Shown here: piece after piece, positions 9,697 to 18,309 of the stretch
Layout: every line of letters starts with the position of its first letter
Numbering within the stretch: the stretch's first letter is position 1
Assembly: GCF_000024005.1 (NCBI RefSeq)
Contig: NC_013132.1
Span: 3,714,001-3,778,000 of the forward strand
Length of the DNA: 64,000 nt
From: Chitinophaga pinensis DSM 2588
GTDB taxonomy: Bacteria > Bacteroidota > Bacteroidia > Chitinophagales > Chitinophagaceae
Direction of reading: 5' to 3'
Translations under genes and position numbers: made by a program
The notes under the pieces: generated by a model
The model's database searches: none
What the model was told of the DNA's origin: nothing
What the model saw: the letters and a program-made list of their open reading frames with translations, nothing else

Positions 9697-10239
9697 ATGC
9701 TACAATTTTCTCTCAAATGTATCGTATTAGTTTTGTGTATTTCTTCATGTGCCCAGGCTCAAAAGAAGGATCTGCCATTAGTACATAAACAACTGTCGCC
9801 TGAGCTATTTAAAAAGTATGAAGACTCGCTGGTCTTTACATTGCCGCAGTATCCTCCACTGTCTGCCGATGGACCCGCTATTAAACCATCACGGTATACT
9901 TTGCAGCTACCGTCAAAACTGAGAGATTACTATGAAGATATGCCTTCTTATATGCTGTTCAACTATAAGAACGGTGAGAACCTGATTGTAAGAACAAATC
10001 ATTCGCAATCAGCTAACCAAGAAGACAGCAGCTTTATACCTGATGTGGACTATCTCGACCATTTTTTACCATTGATAGATTACATTGACGAACAAGCAGA
10101 TTTTATGCCTCAGAAAGGCCGCGAGACAAAAGTGATAGTCAAAGGGAATCATGAAATCTTACTGTTAAACATTAAGCCAGAGAATATCGGAAAATTTACT
10201 GAATCGGCTAAGTCACTCCGGATATTATCAGCTGAATAA
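9697..10239 (+). CDS. Putative exported immunity protein for the RHS-JAB toxin
   Basis: Family not recognised. The 180-aa product begins with a signal peptide. Residues 11-18 (VLCISSCA) could be a lipobox with Cys18, or cleavage could follow AQA. The mature part is acidic and without membrane segments. It starts 25 bp after the toxin gene on the same strand and is followed by a strong terminator, the usual position of an immunity gene in a polymorphic-toxin locus. The immunity role rests on position only. Export would place it in the periplasm or on a membrane, implying that the toxin is neutralised there. Confidence 0.5.
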   Translation: MLQFSLKCIVLVLCISSCAQAQKKDLPLVHKQLSPELFKKYEDSLVFTLPQYPPLSADGPAIKPSRYTLQLPSKLRDYYEDMPSYMLFNYKNGENLIVRTNHSQSANQEDSSFIPDVDYLDHFLPLIDYIDEQADFMPQKGRETKVIVKGNHEILLLNIKPENIGKFTESAKSLRILSAE

Positions 10240-10268
10240 TTTGAAAGACGTTTATTAACTATCGTATA

Positions 10269-10303
10269 GACGAACCGGGTATTTTGCCCGGTTTGTCTGT
10301 TTT
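10269..10303 (+). terminator. Intrinsic terminator of the RHS toxin operon
   Basis: An 11-bp stem (GACGAACCGGG with CCCGGTTTGTC, one G-T pair) with a short loop, followed by TGTTTT. It lies 30 bp after the putative immunity gene and closes the 89-10239 operon. Confidence 0.75.
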
Positions 10304-10443
10304 AGACATATCTATTGGATAAATGTCAGGTAATACACGAAAGCATTTTGTTTTTTATACTGCTTTCTGTATATTCGCTAGGAGCTTAGCGGAAGCTTGC
10401 CACTCGTCTTAAGCAAAGCTGAATCGGCACCGCCTTCAATTTT

Positions 10444-11238
10444 ATGACTATCGAAACCATTTCCCGTTTCGAAGGATGGTTGACGAGTGACATTTTTTCG
10501 CCGGGAGATCGGAAAAAGATGGATCAAAAAGTCAATGGCTATACTGCAGCCTACATAAAGCGAAAAGCTAAAAGCATTAAGAAAATACAGCAAGTACCTC
10601 ACTATGAAGCCTTGGATATGGCCGCAGCCTCTGTGGGGTTTTCGAATTGGAAAGATTTTGTGAATAAATATGAAGTTGAAGTTAAACGGAAAAACAAAAG
10701 TATTGATCTAGCTTCCCCTTCAGTATCAGTTCCAGGTGAGTCTGTGAAGGGCTCTTCACTGAAAATAGATCCTTATCGTAAACTTCTCATTGCAGCTACG
10801 AATGAATTATTGCAGAGAGGCTTAATTACATTGGAATCAAAGTCCGGTAGTTATTCGCATGAGCCTAAAGGGCATGTGTTACTTGATTTATTTGGTTTTC
10901 CATCCGTAGTTTTATGGGATGATATTGGATTTGAAGAATTACGAATTTCGGTTTGGTGGAAATACGATCATTCGTCACATCCTCAAGCTAATTTGACAGG
11001 CAACTCCCGCGAAAAATTTAGCATGTCGTCGCCATTGGCAGCAAGAGCATATTATAAGAAATTTGTTGGCGTTACTGCAAGCGCCTGGCTGGAAAGAAGA
11101 ACAGGTAAACATCTTCAAGGTAAAAATCGAGATAAAATCTTTGACATCTATACTAGAAATGGCGAATTAGCAGAAATGGAAAAATTGCCGTACCCTTATC
11201 CCAAGGGTTTTCGTGCTCAAGGAAAGTTCTTCTTCTAG
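10444..11238 (+). CDS. Hypothetical protein with DUF5623-like N-terminal segment
   Basis: Not firmly recognised. Residues about 35-75 (KKIQQVPHYEALDMAAASVG, then FSNWKDF) resemble the short helical motif, ending in a Gly-Phe-x-x-Trp pattern, of the DUF5623/glyoxalase-related families. A Lys/Ser-rich linker follows at 82-105. The rest (about 110-264) is a mixed alpha/beta region with several Trp (SVWWKYD, ASAWLERRTGKH). There is no signal peptide or membrane segment, so it is probably cytosolic. It stands alone between the RHS terminator and the caspase-like gene in AT-rich sequence and is probably accessory cargo. Function unknown. Confidence 0.5.
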   Translation: MTIETISRFEGWLTSDIFSPGDRKKMDQKVNGYTAAYIKRKAKSIKKIQQVPHYEALDMAAASVGFSNWKDFVNKYEVEVKRKNKSIDLASPSVSVPGESVKGSSLKIDPYRKLLIAATNELLQRGLITLESKSGSYSHEPKGHVLLDLFGFPSVVLWDDIGFEELRISVWWKYDHSSHPQANLTGNSREKFSMSSPLAARAYYKKFVGVTASAWLERRTGKHLQGKNRDKIFDIYTRNGELAEMEKLPYPYPKGFRAQGKFFF

Positions 11239-11502
11239 AAGTAATATGAGGTGTTGTTTTTTGTAAAAAATGGTAATTAGCGATTTAGCTAACAGGATGA
11301 CTTTCGCCGATGTCAATAGTCAAAGTGCTAGGCATCATAAACAGTTCTTGTGATTTAGACAATTCCGTACTGTTTTCGCATAAGTCTTGGCGATTAGTCT
11401 TAGATGACAAACAACGATAATTGCAAGGCAGCCATTATTATTTTAATAAATAGTTAAGTCTGAAAAATGGAATATTCAGGCTTTATCCCTTAAATCAAGA
11501 AC

Positions 11503-12903
11503 ATGAGCGAAACCCGCTATGCCATATTGATAGGCATTAATGATTATGAAAATTTCCCTTTACGATATTGTTCTAACGATGTAGTCGAATTGAAAAAGCG
11601 ATTGCTTAGTAATTGTCTTTATGCCAACGAGAACATATTTGAAATAGTTAGCACTAAACAGGCACCAGTCGCTGATGTTTACGGAGAGCTTAATCGAACC
11701 ATAAATTTGATTAGCCAATTGTTTACTGGCCAAAATGACAGTATTTTTTTTTATTTTTCTGGACATGGAAAATTTAAAGAAGGTCAAACATTTTTAGAAT
11801 TTCATCAAAACCTAGTGTCTACCCAAACCATCTACGAGCGATTAAGTGAGTTAGTACCTGCTAATCAGGTGTATGTATTGGATGCATGCCATTCAGGTTT
11901 TGGAATAGAATTTAAGTCTGGTGAAGATGCGGCAATGACGGCTTACTATCAACAAAGATATATCGCAGGATCGGAAGGATTTTTTTTCCTCTGTTCCTGT
12001 AAACAAGATGAAAGATCACAGGCTTTCCCTCAGTATAAAAATGGGGTTTTTACAAAGTATATTCTTGAAGCAATTGATAACCCTAGCATTTATGACAACG
12101 AGAATAATTACTTGACTCTTCCTGTAATTCACGAATATGCGTTAAAAAAAATATTACTTACTGGTAAATATGAGCAAACTCCTTTTATGCAAATGCAGGC
12201 AAGTGGCTATTATCCATTTGCTGTTAGAAAGCGGGAAGAATATCAGATTTGTGAATCTCTAATCGAAACCTTTAGCAAGGAGGCTGAAATCGAAGATTTT
12301 TTTAGACTAGAGGATTTAAACCTTTCCAAGGATTTGCGTAGAGATCTGTTTCACTTTTGTTCAGAACTAATCTTGAACCTCTTTGGGCATGGCTACAGTC
12401 CCAATGCTCAAATCAGTGTAGCCAGAAATACTATCTCTATCTATGATTATAGTGAAAAGAGCTTTAATCCATTTACAGCAGAAGCGACAACAGATGGAAA
12501 AGGCATCAAAATTATGCGCGACTTCATGAAAAGGTATAAAGGTGTTTGTGAATTTAAATATGAGGAAGGCAATCCAAATGTTACGACACTTGCCTTTTCT
12601 GATGAGATTGGAGAGTTTAAATATAATGCCCCATGTTTTCTTCTAATTGAGAAAGAATCTTTATATTATCCTTCAAATCTCAATAATATCAAAATAGATA
12701 AAACTTGTAAAGAACTCTTAATTGATGCGACTAATGCATATGTATGGGGCAGTATGGCCGGTCTATTTTTGGATTATTTAATGCGACGTACAGAAGATAG
12801 TCAGGCGTTTATTATATTAAAATTAGATAAAAACGATTTCACAAAAGATTATTTAGTTTCTATGGTAAAGGAAGGTCCTTATCCAAGAATAATGATTGTA
12901 TAG
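11503..12903 (+). CDS. Caspase-like (C14) protease fused to a GHKL/HATPase-like domain
   Basis: Residues 1-235 form a caspase/metacaspase-type p20 domain: YAILIGINDY at 6-15, the His motif FYFSGHG (His88) and the Cys motif VYVLDACHSG (Cys129), both catalytic residues present. Residues about 245-390 resemble a HATPase_c_2 (RsbW-like GHKL) module: an N-box-like ELILNLFGHG near 285 and a glycine-rich DGKGIKIMRDF near 340. The canonical DxGxG is replaced by IYDYSEKSF, so ATP binding is uncertain. The C-terminal ~90 residues could be a STAS-like or regulatory fold (weak guess). No signal peptide. Caspase-like proteases with regulatory partners act in bacterial abortive-type defence, and this gene lies convergent to a Gabija-like pair. 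The defence role is inferred. Confidence 0.75.
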   Translation: MSETRYAILIGINDYENFPLRYCSNDVVELKKRLLSNCLYANENIFEIVSTKQAPVADVYGELNRTINLISQLFTGQNDSIFFYFSGHGKFKEGQTFLEFHQNLVSTQTIYERLSELVPANQVYVLDACHSGFGIEFKSGEDAAMTAYYQQRYIAGSEGFFFLCSCKQDERSQAFPQYKNGVFTKYILEAIDNPSIYDNENNYLTLPVIHEYALKKILLTGKYEQTPFMQMQASGYYPFAVRKREEYQICESLIETFSKEAEIEDFFRLEDLNLSKDLRRDLFHFCSELILNLFGHGYSPNAQISVARNTISIYDYSEKSFNPFTAEATTDGKGIKIMRDFMKRYKGVCEFKYEEGNPNVTTLAFSDEIGEFKYNAPCFLLIEKESLYYPSNLNNIKIDKTCKELLIDATNAYVWGSMAGLFLDYLMRRTEDSQAFIILKLDKNDFTKDYLVSMVKEGPYPRIMIV

Positions 12904-13122
12904 ATACTTGGATTGGTCATGTCCGTGTGAGTTTTGAAGAAAGTGCAAATATCTTTAGTACGCAAAAAATATAGTTATGTAGACTAATGCTGATATTACA
13001 ATTAAATGGCAGTTGACGATGCTTATTTATTTATTTATTGAACACGAAATCCCAACCCGGCATTTGCAATTATCACTAGTAACAGTTTTTTACAGAATTT
13101 TGCCTAGTTTATGCTTTCTCAG

Positions 13123-14151
13123 TTACTTGTTTTTATACGCTTTAAACATCGAGTCCGGTGCAAAGTATAAATCACCTTTTGTACGTGAGATAGCTACGTA
13201 TAATTTATTTTTGGTTGCTGAAGGAAGTGTGTTGAGGTTGTCATCTTCCAAATGCTTCCAGCTTTTTCTGTTCATAATTATACAGACGTCATTATAATGA
13301 TCTTCGCCTTTTGAGGCGCCCCAATTATTGCTATAACATTTATATGCTGAATGTTCGTCATAGAAAAGTTTAACTATTGCATTATTGTTGAATAGTCGTT
13401 CGGCTTCATCCTCCATTGATACCGTATACCACTGCGATTTATCGGTGCGATTAGATTCAATGTGGATACCGAGTTTAATCGTAATGAATTTGCAAATTTC
13501 CGGATTGCAGCGATAGCTTTTTACTAAAGTCGTGGTGTCAATGGATAAGCCCATAGATCTAAAATGTGCCTGATACCTATTATAGTCATCATGCAGAGTA
13601 CCGTTTACATTTCCATCTTTACTTGTATCATATGTGTGCTGGTTGAAATCCCCAACTAGGCAAATGTCCATATTTGCCTGCGCAATGTTTTTTAAAAAGT
13701 TGAAGTCATGTCCGCCAAAATCTTGAACTTCATCAATAAAAAGCATGTCAAAATATTGAACCACTCTTTCGTTGATTTCAGTTTCAATTCCGGTTTCTTT
13801 AAAATATTTTGTTATTCTATTACTATAAAGACGATCAAAACTATCGATAAAATATCCCCTATCAGTAGCCTTATGGTATCTAGAGGTGTTAGGTGACCAA
13901 TTAATGCCAGCGGCTTTTACTTGATGAGATAATAGAGGCTTGAAACAGAAATTATATAAAAAGTCGTAATACGTCATTACCTTGATGTTCGCAGGTATAT
14001 AACCGAACTTTTTAGAAATGCCGATTTTTAGATTATTGTAATTGTTATTTGTATACGTTAGTATAAGTGCTCTCTTTTGTAGGTCTAGCTTGTTGATTAT
14101 ATATGTTGTTTTGCCAGATCCTGCAACTGCAAAAATTACTCTCTTATCCAT
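13123..14151 (-). CDS. Compact UvrD/SF1-like helicase, GajB-like partner of the OLD nuclease
   Basis: SF1A helicase motifs appear in order: motif I AVAGSGKTT (8-16), motif Ia LILTYTNN (29-36), motif II FIDEVQDF (138-145), motif III LVGDFNQ (165-171), motif IV-like KSYRC (211-215), and motif VI LYVAISRTKGD (317-327). At 342 aa it is much shorter than UvrD/Rep (~700) and than typical GajB (~490), so the accessory 1B/2B domains are reduced or absent. Its start overlaps the end of the OLD-family gene by 16 bp, showing translational coupling. Such a tandem is the class 2 OLD/Gabija architecture, in which the helicase-like subunit is thought to sense DNA ends or nucleotide state and license the nuclease. 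Function is inferred by homology. Confidence 0.8.
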   Translation of the reverse strand: MDKRVIFAVAGSGKTTYIINKLDLQKRALILTYTNNNYNNLKIGISKKFGYIPANIKVMTYYDFLYNFCFKPLLSHQVKAAGINWSPNTSRYHKATDRGYFIDSFDRLYSNRITKYFKETGIETEINERVVQYFDMLFIDEVQDFGGHDFNFLKNIAQANMDICLVGDFNQHTYDTSKDGNVNGTLHDDYNRYQAHFRSMGLSIDTTTLVKSYRCNPEICKFITIKLGIHIESNRTDKSQWYTVSMEDEAERLFNNNAIVKLFYDEHSAYKCYSNNWGASKGEDHYNDVCIIMNRKSWKHLEDDNLNTLPSATKNKLYVAISRTKGDLYFAPDSMFKAYKNK

Positions 14152-15698
14152 CTTATTGCTTCTGCTATGTGGTTAGGCGTAACTATTATTGTTCTTGCTA
14201 CTTCATCGTCCAGCAGTTTAAATGCTGCTTCAGTTTTATTCTTCAACATATATTCTTGAATTGGCAATTCACGACGAGAGGTAGTGAATACACGGTCACA
14301 AAGTGCCGTATTATCTTGATATACACAAATTTCTAATGTGCGCCTTGCAGGATCTTGATCAGCAAACACTTGAATAGTTTCTGAAGTATATCCTGCATAG
14401 TTATCAATGCAATTACTCTTATAATCTCCGTCATTATCTCGGATTACAGCAGTTCTGATATTTAATAACGCAGCGAGCTCCATATAACGTTTAAAACTAG
14501 TGCCATCAACTGAAATCACATGCACTAAATCAGCATCCAGCGAACTACCTGAAACCCTACGGTAAAATTGCTCTAGAAGGATATATTCTGCATCTCCCTC
14601 CACCAATAATACCTTGTTCGACAACACAAATTCAATAACACTGTTGTCTGGAGCTTTCATGAAGAATTTAGCAGTATCCCTGGATAAGTCCTTCAAAGCA
14701 GCGTTCACGTAAGTATTGCTGTTTAATAAAATGGACTTTCTCAAATCTAAACGGGTACTAATCAGACTATTGTGAGTGCTAATGAAAAGCTGTTTTTCGG
14801 CAGTGCCTTTTATTTGATCAATCAGCTTTTTGGTATGAGCGTGGCTTAAATGATTCTCAGGTTCTTCAAGTAAGATAAGATCAAGTGAATGCCTTCTATT
14901 TAATGCAAAATCCGTTTTAATAAAACATTGTTTCCCTTTACCCTTATTTTCAATGTTAATACTGCCTTCGTTTAGAGTAAGGTCTGTAAATAGGTTTGCT
15001 TTGGTACTATTACGTACACCAAATTGGTAAACGGACAGTGTTCTATTTACATCTATGAGTTTATTATTTGTAAAGTCGCCTTTATACCTTCGGTACTCAT
15101 TCGAATGCTTATAACGCTGAACATCGCTTACACTCGCACGATACATGTTTTTTACATATTCCTTAGTTGCATATTCATTGTTGATTTGGGAACTGTCGAT
15201 CAGAACATGATTCAAATAACGCGTATATCCAGTATAAGGATGATTCGCAAATGTTTTGAAGCTGATTGTATAATACTCGAATGGGAAATTGTTGTCTGGT
15301 TCTGATAGAATTTGGCTGATCTCGTGACTCAAACTGTCATTCGGCTCACAGCAAAGACGGAGGCCATCGCATGTTCTATTTTCAGAATTGGCTCTTCCAT
15401 TTAGTTCTGCATTTTGCTGATCATTGAGATACAATTCAATTTCAAGCTTTGGTAAGCGATTATACTGTTTAGCTCCCGCAAAGAAGGATTCTACAGCTTG
15501 AGAATTCAGAAGAACATCTATTCCCAGGCTTTCCACCTTACTATGGCTACCACTTAACACCAGATCTATGGCAGATAAAATGGAACTCTTACCAGCTTCA
15601 TTATCTCCGATAAGCAAATTCAGATCGTCCTGGAATTCTATTTCAAGGCTGGGAAAGCGCTTGAAATTCAAGAGCTTAATTTTTTTTATAGTTTTCAT
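14136..15698 (-). CDS. OLD-family ATPase-TOPRIM nuclease, GajA-like
   Basis: The ABC-type ATPase domain has Walker A GDNEAGKSS (31-39), a Walker B segment DLILLEEPENHLSH (273-286) and a switch His in STHNS (307-311). The TOPRIM domain follows: the invariant Glu in LLVEGDAEY (364-372) and the DxD-type acidic motif IRDNDGD (419-425). The order ATPase then TOPRIM defines the overcoming-lysogenization-defect family. With a UvrD-like gene downstream this is class 2 OLD, the GajA subunit of Gabija anti-phage systems. At 520 aa it is slightly short against typical GajA (~580). Expected activity: DNA-nicking or cleaving endonuclease held in check by ATP/NTP. It is the first gene of a two-gene minus-strand operon. 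Confidence 0.8.
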   Translation of the reverse strand: MKTIKKIKLLNFKRFPSLEIEFQDDLNLLIGDNEAGKSSILSAIDLVLSGSHSKVESLGIDVLLNSQAVESFFAGAKQYNRLPKLEIELYLNDQQNAELNGRANSENRTCDGLRLCCEPNDSLSHEISQILSEPDNNFPFEYYTISFKTFANHPYTGYTRYLNHVLIDSSQINNEYATKEYVKNMYRASVSDVQRYKHSNEYRRYKGDFTNNKLIDVNRTLSVYQFGVRNSTKANLFTDLTLNEGSINIENKGKGKQCFIKTDFALNRRHSLDLILLEEPENHLSHAHTKKLIDQIKGTAEKQLFISTHNSLISTRLDLRKSILLNSNTYVNAALKDLSRDTAKFFMKAPDNSVIEFVLSNKVLLVEGDAEYILLEQFYRRVSGSSLDADLVHVISVDGTSFKRYMELAALLNIRTAVIRDNDGDYKSNCIDNYAGYTSETIQVFADQDPARRTLEICVYQDNTALCDRVFTTSRRELPIQEYMLKNKTEAAFKLLDDEVARTIIVTPNHIAEAIRWIRE

Positions 15699-15921
15699 TC
15701 ACATGAATTTTAAGATAAGGCACTGATAGTCGGCAATTTAGGTTGAAATTTTACGAACTGCCTTGATGGAATTTAATTTTTCTATAACATAAGGTGTCAA
15801 AATTGGTCTGTTTTATTTACCGAAAGGAAAAAAATTTCGCCCTTTATAGACATATTACTCTTTTAAACAGTATTGGGATTAAATTAGAGTAAGTACAAAG
15901 ATCATAGACCCTGAGTTTATT

Positions 15922-16064
15922 CTCGAACTTTTATTGTACTATTTTAACATATTGTTAGTAAGTACTAATGAATATAGTTAATTCATCAATAATTTGGTTC
16001 GAGTTTCTCATACTTGGGGTCACAGGAAAATTAAAGGCTTCAAGTTCAAGGACTTGGAGCTTTT
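15922..16064. repeat. Direct repeat copy A: tRNA 3'-end-like segment plus terminator hairpin
   Basis: This ~143-bp stretch matches 19192-19332 imperfectly but over its length. Both start with CTCGAACTTTT, share TAGTTAATTC, then GATTTGGTTCGAGTTT (ATTTGGTTCGAGTTT in this copy) and GGTCACAGG/GGATCACAGG, and end in an 8-9 bp hairpin (GCTTCAAG...CTTGGAGC) with a T run. The GGTTCGAGT and GATCAC parts and the hairpin also occur in order at the tRNA-Lys gene at 32.4 kb. The segment therefore looks like a duplicated tRNA T-arm/acceptor end with its terminator, as integration into a tRNA gene would leave. Confidence 0.7.
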
Positions 16065-16648
16065 ACATTTTTGGGCGTTTCATACATTATCTTCATTATC
16101 AACTATTAAACAGGTTCGAGTCCCAGTGGGTTTTCTTTTGCATTTGCGCATCCAGTACACATACTGAAACTCAAGCTGTTTGTGACAAGGCTTAAATCAA
16201 GCTCGCGAACAACACTTGCATTCAATGGCTTGGAAACGCAGATAATGTGTGACTTGAAGATCATAAAATCCTGTCCATCACAATTAAAGACGCAACCAAT
16301 CTAATCGAGCCAGTCGAACAGATCTGACACTGCTATTTAAACCCAATTCATAGTGATGCTATGTCCATCCAGCTATCAAATTCGCTTTCTGCATATTGTA
16401 AACTTTCTTCGGAAAGCAATTACGTAGAACTTGTTCTCAATATTAACAGATCTAACCCTCAATGATCTTAATAAGTTAGGAGGTTGGATTATATGAAGAA
16501 GTCTACCTTTTTAATAGAGCGAGGATAATGAGGATTTATGCAAACCATCGGTTATATGTTATATATACAAAGAAAGTTTTACAAAATCCTACTATATTTT
16601 GTAAATTTCAATATGTGAATTAAAGCTATACTTACCTTATACTTGTTT
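16065..16648. other. Gene-free AT-rich spacer with a second tRNA-derived scrap
   Basis: No convincing coding sequence is visible; a short open frame over 15968-16195 runs through the repeat and has no family features. At 16112-16130 the sequence AGGTTCGAGTCCCAGTGGG matches the T-arm of the tRNA-Lys gene (GGTTCGAGTCCCAG identical). It is a second, shorter tRNA scrap 50 bp after repeat copy A. Nothing else was recognised up to the J-domain gene. Confidence 0.5.
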
Positions 16649-18025
16649 ATGCGAGATTATTATTACATCCTTGGTGTCGAAAATAATGCTACAGAACTAG
16701 AAATCAAAACTGCTTATAGAAAACTAGCCCAAAAGTTCCATCCTGATAAGAATAACGGAGAACAGTTTTTTGAAGAAAGATTTAAAGCCATACAGGAGGC
16801 CTATGAAGCACTTTCTAATGTTGTTAAAAGAAAGGCCTACGATGAGCGATTGAGGCAGTTTAGGTCATCTAAAATTAACAGTGATGACCTCAAAAGGTAC
16901 GAAGAAACGTTGAAAAGAAGGTTTGAAGAAGAGCTACGAAAAAGAGAAGAGGAGCTGCGTAACCGTTATGCAGGAAGAGAAGAGCGCATCAGGAATGAAG
17001 CAGAACAAAAAATACGCGAAAAGGAAAATATGATGCACGCGGAAAGTAGTTCGCATAAAAGAGGAGGAGTATATTTTCTTGTTGCAAGCTTATGTAGTGC
17101 CCTAATCATTTTGTCAATAGTGCTGTTATTAAACCAGCGATCAAACACTTCAAGCAATTCAACCTCGGCCAATATAATAAATGCTCAAGTATTATCTCAG
17201 GATTTCGAACATCTAGTGCATGAATGGAATGATGCTCATAATACAAAAGATATAGGCGTCTTTGCGAAACTTTTTGCCAACTCTGTTCTTATATACGGGA
17301 CACCGCTAGAAAAAAACGCATGTATTGAACTTAAACTTAATCTTCTAGGGAAATATAAGTATTTCAGACAACATATTACTGGCAACGTACAAACGGAAAT
17401 GCAGAACAGTGGTGATTTTAAGTGCATTTTTATCAAAACAGTGAAGTTCGATGATACCGAAAAAGATTATTCAGCTTATCTGATCTTCCGGAAAATAGGA
17501 GACGATTGGAAAATCATAGTGGAAGGAGACATGACTACCGATCGAAATCTTGAAAAGAAGAAAAATGAAATACCTACAGGTGCTATTAAGGGAGACTTTG
17601 ATGGAGATGGTCAAACGGAATTTGTATGGTTGGTACCTCCTAAAATTGATGAAGAAGGTATGGATTGCGTAGGGGATTGTGTTAGTTATCTGAAATTTTC
17701 TAATCATATTCCGCAGATTAAGGTGGAAAATTGTATAAGTGGTGGACTTAACAACCTTGGAGATCTTAACCTGGATGGCAAAGACGAACTCGGATTATTA
17801 CCTGGTTGGTTCACCAGCTGTTGGAGATTGTACCATGTATACACCTATAAAATGGGGAATTGGCGACATGCGGTGCCTCCCTTTTCAACTCACTGTAACC
17901 AATGGGAAGACGGTGTAACACCAATCGAAATTGATCGCAGTAAGCCAGGTATTGTTATAGTCAGGTATAGCGAGAATACAGGAAATGATATTGTCATCAG
18001 GACTGAATCAATTACGATGGAATAA
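16649..18025 (+). CDS. Membrane-anchored J-domain protein with C-terminal repeat-like sensor region
   Basis: Start chosen at the ATG 16649 ([10 protein letters not shown]), two codons after an in-frame TTG. Numbering below counts from that TTG. Residues 4-72 are a DnaJ J-domain with the HPD tripeptide at 33-35, so it should stimulate an Hsp70 ATPase. Residues 80-132 are a charged coiled coil ([20 protein letters not shown]). One membrane helix follows at about 143-164. The outer part starts with a SnoaL/NTF2-like segment (about 185-300) and ends with two FG-GAP/EF-like motifs ([20 protein letters not shown]). It has neither the zinc-finger nor the C-terminal domains of true DnaJ, so it is a J-domain fusion. 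It lies between the two tRNA-like direct repeats, so it may be island cargo. Confidence 0.75.
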   Translation: MRDYYYILGVENNATELEIKTAYRKLAQKFHPDKNNGEQFFEERFKAIQEAYEALSNVVKRKAYDERLRQFRSSKINSDDLKRYEETLKRRFEEELRKREEELRNRYAGREERIRNEAEQKIREKENMMHAESSSHKRGGVYFLVASLCSALIILSIVLLLNQRSNTSSNSTSANIINAQVLSQDFEHLVHEWNDAHNTKDIGVFAKLFANSVLIYGTPLEKNACIELKLNLLGKYKYFRQHITGNVQTEMQNSGDFKCIFIKTVKFDDTEKDYSAYLIFRKIGDDWKIIVEGDMTTDRNLEKKKNEIPTGAIKGDFDGDGQTEFVWLVPPKIDEEGMDCVGDCVSYLKFSNHIPQIKVENCISGGLNNLGDLNLDGKDELGLLPGWFTSCWRLYHVYTYKMGNWRHAVPPFSTHCNQWEDGVTPIEIDRSKPGIVIVRYSENTGNDIVIRTESITME

Positions 18026-18309
18026 ACTAGCAATGTTATTGTGTACTTCTTGAAATGGCCTCTAAAAAATGACAATAAAGCTGTAAAAGATAAATATTTG
18101 TTTGCCTGTTGCTATCTGCTATCCCACCTGAAAAATGCGTCGCACGTTATTTCTTGATAAGTAGTTCCCGCAGATCAAGATGTTAAACGAGAAAAGGTAT
18201 CAGGTATTCTTCAATCACTAACTCACGTGACTTACTGAGAATTTATTCTGTCTTACCCAAAGATTAGCATAGATGCTTAAAAGGCTGAGAAAATCTAAAG
18301 AATTGGAAT

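Noticed and set aside
13013..13297. Plus-strand 94-codon open frame
   Set aside because: It overlaps the helicase gene antisense over most of its length and has no protein-like pattern.
13123..15698. Retron-type system with an OLD-like effector
   Set aside because: No reverse transcriptase gene or msr/msd-like structured RNA was found near the OLD gene.
15968..16195. 75-codon plus-strand open frame in the gene-free spacer
   Set aside because: It runs through tRNA-like repeat copy A and shows no family features or conserved start context.
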